From: Plakobranchus ocellatus
Taxonomy: Eukaryota; Mollusca; Gastropoda; Plakobranchidae
Length of the DNA stretch: 20,741 nt
Direction: 5' to 3'
Assembly: GCA_019648995.1 (NCBI GenBank)
Contig: BLXT01002128.1
Span: forward strand, 316,202-336,942
The notes below the pieces were generated by a model that was not told where the DNA came from, searched no databases, and saw only the letters and a list, made by a program, of their open reading frames with translations. Positions 14,951 to 20,741 of this stretch are shown in pieces. Both the position numbers and the translations under genes were made by a program. How positions within the stretch are numbered: the stretch's first letter is position 1; the number at the start of each line of letters is the position of its first letter.

Positions 14951-15039
14951 CACCTCTCTTTGTTCTCTGTGACAAAGTATATTACTTTTACAGTAGTTTT
15001 GACATAGATATACTTTGCTACAGAGAATAAAGTGAGGTG
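14951..15039. repeat. Foldback: 32-bp inverted repeat with 25-nt loop
   Basis: Arm 14951-14982 (CACCTCTCTTTGTTCTCTGT...) pairs with 15008-15039 with about 28 of 32 Watson-Crick pairs, and two of the mismatches become G-U in RNA. A third, direct, partial copy of the left arm lies at about 15064-15098 (TATCTATCACTTCTCATTCTCTGTGACA with differences). It could be a small MITE-type foldback element or a hairpin transcript; no transcription evidence is visible. Confidence 0.65.
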
Positions 15040-15099
15040 ATAAAAACGGGTTGTTTACTACATATCTATCACTTCTCATTCTCTGTGACAAGTGTAATG

Positions 15100-16570
15100 T
15101 CCACAAAGATATACTTTTCGCCCTTAGAGTTTGAAACTGATTTGACTTTACACTAGTTCTCTGTTTGATGAGTTGAGTCAATTATTTATTTTATTGAATA
15201 CAACCTTTTTTCAAATGCTTTTTGAGGAATTTTAAAGACTTATGTTCTATCTTGGCACAATACATTTTTTTACCATCACTTAATGTAATTTAAATTACAA
15301 CTACATTTATGGTTTACATGATGTTTGAATTCCTGACTGATCTGAATGATCTTGAGACACATATATTAAGAACATGTTCATAATGTAATTGCATAATAAT
15401 AAAATTAAATTGTGAAGCAAAGTAAAATTGCTCATTCAGTGACTAGTACTTTTTATTAGAAGTTTACATCATCAATAAAAAAAAAAAAAAAAAATTACAA
15501 CATACAACTTTACATATTGAATAATTCATTATATTTGTTCTAAACTAAACAATTTGTTTCCACTTTATGGTGACTTTTATTTTAACAATTAAGTGTAAGA
15601 AATAAAAACTGCTTTCCTTAGTACAGTAATGTATAAAAAATTCAAACCACTTCTCCTCATAGATCTTTCAAAATCCGCGGCTTTGGGCTCTATATCATAA
15701 AGATTAGACTGTATCACTAACAGAGTATGTTTGGACATCATCAACTTTGAATTTTTTCTTCTTTTTTTTTGCAGTGTGATGTACCAGTGCTTTATAAGTA
15801 AATATTGGTTAAAAAAGGGATTTTTTTTTTTTATTATGCGCTTCCTGTTAGTCAAAAGAGCAGACAGAAAAAAATTAAGTAAGAAATTTATCTTCAGATT
15901 GTTTCACCTGCATTGGCTGTACAACTTACTCAGTTACTTTATTAAAAAGGAAAATATCTGAAGAGTGAAAGAAGCATGCAACAATTTAACAAATTTAGCA
16001 AAAAAAAATCGGAAAAGGCAAAAGATAAAAAAATTATGTGGTAATCTTTATGCATTATTTTGCCAAACAAATGAGAGCATTAAAATAAAAACGAATAAAT
16101 AAAAAGCACCATATTTGTAGTAAAAGCTGAAGCCTTAGATAAGTATAAGTGATAGTGTGTCTGTGCATCTTACAAAAACTGCTGGTTCACTCAAGCTTGG
16201 CAGGAAATGCAAATGACCACAGCTACAATATTCAAGGACAATTAATAAATGTATTTTAAAATGTAAAAAGACAAAACAGTTCTATTCACATATAAGTTCT
16301 TTCAAACAGAGTGTAATTCTTCCAAAGGCACTGACCAGCACAATTTGAATTGATAGACTATGTAGATGCATAAAGTAGACTCAAGAAGAAAGTTTAACAA
16401 ATGAACTATCTTTATGTCATGTGACTTAGGGTCTCTGATCTGTTTAAAACAATCAGCTTTAATCATTATCTACTGTGTAACAAAGTAATACAGTAGATAT
16501 GAGACTAATTTGATCAGACTAAGGTCTGAGATCTCAAGCAAGTGAGAGTGAAGAAAACTCATTCTTTCAT
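15100..16570. other. Intergenic, no gene recognised
   Basis: AT-rich sequence with an 18-base A run at 15477-15494. The open frames at 15589-15855 (minus) and 15731-15961 (plus) overlap antisense, are rich in Lys/Phe and resemble nothing known to me. Confidence 0.5.
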
Positions 16571-16571
16571 T

Positions 16572-16970
16572 TTAGGATTTTCAATCTTTTTTTAGTTTTA
16601 ATTAATGTATATAAAATCACAACATCAATAAACATTTGATTAAAGAGAAAAACATTGAATCTTACATAAATTTCATGCTTCCATATACTAAAAGCTATTT
16701 CTTCTATAAAATGATTCATGTTTTTTGTTTGTTTAACTTGACAACGATTTCCCTTAAGTGTTAGGATTTTGAATCTTTTTTTTTTTTTTTTTTTTTTTAA
16801 ATTAACATGTAAAATCACAACGTCAATAAACATTAAATTAACGAGAAAAACATTGAATCTTACATAAATTTCATGCTTTCATACTAAAAAGCTATTTCCA
16901 ATATAAAATGATTCATGTTTGTTTTTTTTAAATTTGGCAAAGATCTGAGAAAAACGATTTCCCCAAGTCT
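16572..16970. repeat. Tandem duplication, about 190 bp, two diverged units
   Basis: Unit 1 spans about 16572-16760 and unit 2 about 16761-16970. Shared words in order are TTAGGATTTT, AAAATCACAAC.TCAATAAACATT, GAGAAAAACATTGAATCTTAC, TTTCATGCTT, AAGCTATTTC, ATAAAATGATTCATGTTT and ACGATTTCCC. Unit 2 carries a 23-T run at 16776-16798. The duplication explains the internally repetitive minus-strand frame at 16567-16833, which I do not call a gene. Confidence 0.85.
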
Positions 16971-18640
16971 TCTGACAGTCATTAGCATCAAGTACCTTGT
17001 ACCTTAGAGGCATTTTACAATTGATCACAGGAATAAAGAATGAATGAGCATGTTATGTATTTCATAAAAAAAAAAAAAAAAAAAAGAAAGGATCTGAACA
17101 ATTGTTGGACTCCAATTATACCAAGTTTCAATCAAATAATTCATGTCAGCGAACAGCAAAGTTTTAGAGGAAAAAAGAAGTAGAATTGAGGATTACGAGT
17201 TTTTTAAGAATAGAGGAAATAAAATCTAAAACAGTCATAAAATATATTTTTATGAATCCACAGAAAACCTTTTAACAAAAAAGAAAATAAGATATCATCA
17301 TAAAATGTTCAGCATTAAGGGAGCTACAGGTTAAAAAATAAAAAGAATGTGATAATATCTTGAAATTTTATCTACTTTTCACTATAATAATTAGCTGATT
17401 GCTTGGCTTAGAACGTTTTTTTTTAATTTATCTTTCTTTAAGTCTGATTAACAAAATAAAAAAAAATCAGCTGTTTGCTAATCAGGTATCCAAAGTTTTG
17501 GATACACTATAGTGGACCTATTTCTTTATTTCATATACTATCCAAGTCTAAATGCAGTGCAAAGCAAAAGTAGAAAAACACACATTGATTCAGTGAGAAA
17601 AATTTGTGGAATAAAAAACAGACTGTGTAATAAACAATTACTTAGACTACATTATGCTAAAGGTAAAAGATGTATTATTCCAGAATTCAAAGTTTATTTA
17701 CCAAAAAATATACTGCTTAAGGTATTATTTCACTCCTTGGATAGATCTAAGTCTAGATTTTATCTAGAATCCAGGTTTTTACCTAAAGATAAAAATATTG
17801 ACTCTAGAAGACCCATAACTAACTAAACATTGGCCGATTTAGGCCCAGAGTGTATAAAATGTATTTTAAATGTATTTTGTAAGTTTGTGTGGAACTTTGA
17901 AAGCAGGGATTTGGAAATAAGTAATCATACTTAGGTCATTAATGTGATCTAGATCAATACAGATTTACATGTATAAATATCCAGACCTGTCCTTCAATGC
18001 TTCGTTTATAATTTAAGGCCTAGAATCTGCATTTTTGGGGGAAATCCTGAACTGCGCAAATTATTTGACAAGCACAAACCTATAATAACAGAAGTAATAA
18101 TGGCAACAACAATAATATGGAAAAATCTATGAGCACACCAAGAAAAAAAAACAACTTTTCAATGGCATTTTTTAGTATTCAAACCAAGTATGTCACATAC
18201 TTTTCTAAAATTCTTTTCCACATATGACACTCTCTCTATTTCGCCTTCAATGTTTCTGCCCTTCTCACTCCCTCTCTCAGAGGAGCCTTCCTCTTTTAAC
18301 AAAAAAAAAAGAATATCAATCTTTGGATAATTATCCTAATACTTTTCTGACTGTAAAGCTTTGTCATAAAAAATACTTTGCTTGAACAGTTTAACACAAT
18401 CTATATAATTTTACACTAGGATTGGGATAAACCATAAATATATAACACATAAAGAGAGATGAGCATAACAATTTAGGTGTGGATATTGATAACAATGAAG
18501 AGTTTATATTGAAGTCTCTGGTTAGTGTAGAAATCAATGACCTGGGATATTCATTTTTTTTCTATTTTAATTTAAACAGGTGACCTCTATTGTGGTTTTA
18601 TATTTGTATGTAGTGAATCATGACTAGTTGTCCATAATAC
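16971..18640. other. Intergenic; one unexplained open frame
   Basis: AT-rich, with a 20-A run at 17066-17085. The plus-strand frame 17512-17826 (104 codons, Lys/Arg/Leu-rich) is long for such AT-rich DNA, but I recognise no domain. It starts seven bases after a perfect 20-base palindrome-like inverted repeat (GTATCCAAA-GT-TTTGGATAC, 17486-17505). It is more likely a decayed repeat or chance than a gene. Confidence 0.45.
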
Positions 18641-18649
18641 GACTGCTGT

Positions 18650-18780
18650 AGCAACCTTGAGCCTCTTCCTCCTTATGTTTATCCTCAACTTTTCAATTCC
18701 ATTGACTCCATTTACTTGGCCAAAAAAATTCAATCGTCTTTGTCTAATTGTTTTCAGAAAAGACAACACTCAGTTGGCAA
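18650..18780 (-). pseudogene. LINE C-terminal relic (fragment)
   Basis: Minus-strand LKTIRQRRLNFFGQVNGVNG and IEKL follow the same pattern as the LINE segments RTIRTRQATFLGHVIRR (near 7000) and LKTIKGR-stop-LTFFKHINRVNG (near 19370). Only about 35-40 residues are recognisable. It is a degenerate remnant of the same broad retrotransposon type in the opposite orientation to the relic at 19262-19645. Confidence 0.5.
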
Positions 18781-18940
18781 GTTTCAAGATTTATTCCTTT
18801 GTTTTCATTTCTGTCAAAAAGTTCTGAAACTTTTTGTGCAGAGGCCACATTTCCCGGGATTTAAGTCATCTCCTCATCGTCTGGAGAAAATTTATCAAAC
18901 CTATTTGCAATATTTTTGTGCTAGGCCTTTGATAAGCTAA

Positions 18941-19030
18941 AAATATGGGCTTTTATTTGATGATATTTCCCTTTCAAATTTCATAAATATGGGTTTTTAT
19001 TTAATGCGATTTTTCCCTTTATAATTTCAT
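18941..19030. repeat. 44/46-bp tandem duplication
   Basis: AAATATGGGYTTTTATTTRATG...TTTCCCTTT.AAATTTCAT occurs twice in succession, at 18941-18984 and 18985-19030, with a few substitutions and a 2-base length difference. Confidence 0.75.
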
Positions 19031-19088
19031 GGCTTCCATTCTAATTAAAATATCCTCAAACTTTGAATGACTTCAAAAAGAATGTGAT

Positions 19089-19240
19089 GGATATGGAGTA
19101 CAGGTAATTAAAAACTAAGAATACATATCTGGCATGTTGTGAAGGATTTTATCAAATTGTCACGCAAATGTGAGTTAACAAGAACACAAAATTCTAATGA
19201 TGTAAGAAATTCCAACCATTAGTTAAGTTTAATAATTTTT
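19089..19240. repeat. Dispersed repeat copy (partner at about 9689-9830)
   Basis: Shares GATATGGA, CATATCTGGCATGTTGTGAAG and the following AT-rich words with the copy in the last NF-YC intron, in the same orientation. Confidence 0.55.
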
Positions 19241-19261
19241 TACCCAAATGAAATGATGAAG

Positions 19262-19645
19262 ACTTGAAGCAGCAGAAATATGTTACATCAGACAGATCAG
19301 GAAAGCATCACACACCGAAAAGAAGACAAATGTGAAAGTAATGGAAAAGGCTCGATACAAAAGATCTCAACTTAAAACCATCAAAGGAAGGTGACTGACA
19401 TTCTTTAAACATATAAACAGAGTCAATGGATCAAAAAGACAAGTTCTGTGTGGCAACATTTGTGGAATTCAAAGCAAAAAACAAAATCCAAAAATAGTCT
19501 AAACATAAAGGAAGCATCGTACAAAATCTGTACAAGAAGAAAAGAAAATCACAACAACATCATCAGGTCAACTGGCGACAGAGAGGAATGGGCAGCGATA
19601 ATCACAGATGTCTGTAACGAACCCGGCACATGAAGAAGAAGTAAT
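19262..19645 (+). pseudogene. LINE 3'-end relic
   Basis: Reads RLEAAEICYIRQIRKASH and TEKKTNVKVMEKARYKRSQ, then LKTIKGR, a TGA, LTFFKHINRVNG and, after further breaks, DREEWAAIITDVCNEPGT with a TGA at 19631-19633 and a short (GAA)n tail. The order matches the C-terminal extension of the LINE at 6800-7499 (LEATEMWFFRRML, TAKKTNERV, MIANAYKQGT), but divergence is high, so it is a different, older family member. Several stops and shifts make it dead. It ends about 170 bases before the ASB-like gene's candidate poly(A) signal. Confidence 0.75.
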
Positions 19646-19811
19646 CATGATACAAAATCGTGGTCTCTGTTTAATGATTATAGCCTAAAGTGCCATATGA
19701 CAAGACTATTTGTGTCCATGCTGGTGTGTAGATCTAAAACTTTAATAATTAAAAATTTCAATTATCTTCTCACATTCTTGAGCAGTAGAAAAGGCATATA
19801 TCCACACAACT

Positions 19812-19821
19812 TTTATTTATT
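19812..19821 (-). terminator. Candidate polyadenylation signal of the ASB-like gene
   Basis: Two overlapping AATAAA hexamers on the minus strand (TTTATTTATT on plus), 121-130 bases downstream of the stop at 19942. Position and sequence suit a short 3' UTR. Confidence 0.5.
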
Positions 19822-19941
19822 TGCAACAAAACAGGAAGACCTTTTGACAGTGGGTTATCAGTATATAGGCATCACATTGTTTTAATATTGTACTGTTTCA
19901 GAATGCAAAGAGAGAAGTATTGCAAAAAGATGTTCCCAACT

Positions 19942-20234
19942 TTATATAATTTTTGAATGTTCAAAGGCTAAAACTTTTTTCAAAACTTTTGGTAAAGGAA
20001 GGAATGGAGCTTTTCTCTGCAGATCTGGGGCTAATAGTCCTCGAATCTTCCACATACACAAGTCCTTCAAGGTAGGGAACCTACTGACATCATCCCTGAA
20101 ACAGGAGCTTATATTCCTCCGGTGATGCAGGAGAGAGGCGGTAGATCTAGGAATAACACAGCCAGCAGCCAGCAGCAGTTGTAATAAGTTATTGTCCCCA
20201 CGCAGCCCAGCTAAACTTAGTGGACAAGATGTGG
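19942..20234 (-). CDS. Ankyrin-repeat/SOCS-box (ASB-like) protein, C-terminal exon
   Basis: ASB proteins are substrate receptors of Cullin-5 E3 ubiquitin ligases: ankyrin repeats bind the target and the C-terminal SOCS box binds Elongin B/C and Cul5. The exon starts after a T-rich tract and ACTTCACTAG (acceptor AG at 20236-20235) in phase 1. It encodes 96 residues and a TAA. It opens with the end of an ankyrin repeat (PLSLAGLRGDNNLLQLLL), then a linker, then a SOCS box. The BC box TLKDLCMWKI fits the (S/T/P)LxxxCxxx(hydrophobic) rule and LPLPKVLKKVLAF is the Cul5-box LPxP segment. The frame stays open upstream to 20328, but that part reads through the polypyrimidine tract. Earlier exons lie beyond the right edge; which ASB paralogue it is cannot be told. 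SPRY/SOCS-type proteins are a less likely alternative. Confidence 0.82.
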
Positions 20235-20741
20235 CTAGTGAAGTCATGTGGAAACCATTGTGAGGGCATGGAGATAGAAAGAAAAAAAAAATCTTCAATG
20301 CATGCCTGAAAAGTGTATAAGGTAACAAAACCCAAGAACAAAATCACATGGGGAAAAATTATAATTGGAAATAATTAATATGTGTTAAATCTGGCTGCAG
20401 CATAGGAAAAAAAAAACTTGCATGATTTAAAATCACAACTGATGTCATGATATTTCAAAATAAATACGATGTACCCCATATTTATATATAATATATATTT
20501 ACATAAAAGGAAGAATTGATATATGTTGATATTAATATATATCAAAATATAGAAACAAAGAAGAGAAATGCTCTCTTGTTTAAATGTTTACTTTTTATGT
20601 CTATCTTTATTGAAATATGTTTTTTTCATAAATGTGTTCAATAGTATAATAATTAGAAAGTCTATTGGAAGGGTCTCAAAAAAAAAAAAAATAATAATAA
20701 AAAAAAATTATATTCTGAGAGAGTATACAGCCATACTTAAG
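20235..20741 (-). other. Intron of the ASB-like gene
   Basis: AT-rich intron upstream (on minus) of the last ASB-like exon, with a polypyrimidine tract at about 20262-20292 feeding the acceptor. It includes alternating AT sequence at 20478-20550 and an A/TAA-rich stretch at 20680-20707. No further exon was seen before the window ends. Confidence 0.6.

Noticed and set aside
15477-15494. AATAAA fused to an A18 run as a processed retrocopy tail
   Set aside because: The signal abuts the A run rather than preceding it by 10-30 bases, and no coding sequence precedes it.
15755-15804. Strong acceptor-like TTTTTTTTTGCAG with a short following stretch
   Set aside because: No coding continuity, no partner exon; poly-T tracts followed by CAG are expected in such AT-rich DNA.
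16567-16833. 88-codon minus-strand frame with an internally repeated MFIDVVIL word
   Set aside because: The repetition comes from the 190-bp tandem duplication plus a poly-T run encoding Lys.
18716-18940. 74-codon plus-strand frame
   Set aside because: Antisense to the LINE relic at 18650-18780 and without recognisable domain.
1-20741. CRISPR arrays, bacterial operons, rRNA or tRNA genes
   Set aside because: No regularly spaced identical repeats, no ribosome-binding-site gene trains, and no cloverleaf with A/B boxes noticed by eye; the spliced genes show the DNA is eukaryotic. A tRNA scan would settle the last point.

Overview
The window is AT-rich, intron-rich animal DNA. It has spliced genes with GT-AG introns, polypyrimidine tracts and non-LTR retrotransposon relics of a kind common in molluscs and other invertebrates. 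Scattered AGATCTAGA-type words also look snail-like, so I favour a gastropod mollusc, but this is a weak inference. Most long open frames here are chance, and only spliced or relic coding sequence is supported.

Region 1 (about 1-10.7 kb, + strand) is the 3' part of the gene for NF-YC, the gamma subunit of the CCAAT-binding factor NF-Y. Six exons (1057-1170, 1491-1602, 4226-4260, 4478-4708, 6617-6739, 10023-10088) join in frame into 226 C-terminal residues, nearly all of it the Gln-rich activation domain, ending at a TAA. The exons for the DNA-binding and dimerising histone fold must lie upstream of position 1. The last intron (6740-10022) holds a 5'-truncated LINE relic on the minus strand. 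That relic is split at a TA dinucleotide by a 1407-bp pogo/Tigger-like DNA transposon (7502-8908) carrying the remains of a CENP-B-type DNA-binding domain.

Region 2 (about 10.7-19.8 kb) is intergenic between two convergent genes. I see no gene in it. It holds diverged tandem repeats around 11.9-12.4 kb with a GC-richer insert flanked by 12-bp direct repeats, a 32-bp-arm foldback at 14951-15039, a 190-bp tandem duplication at 16572-16970, and two more LINE 3'-end relics (about 18650-18780 on minus, 19262-19645 on plus).

Region 3 (19.8-20.7 kb, minus strand) is the last coding exon of an ankyrin-repeat/SOCS-box (ASB-like) protein, with a textbook BC box and Cul5 box. Its upstream exons lie beyond the right edge. 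NF-YC (transcription factor) and the ASB-like protein (probable Cullin-5 ubiquitin ligase adaptor) are neighbours tail to tail; nothing in the sequence links their functions.
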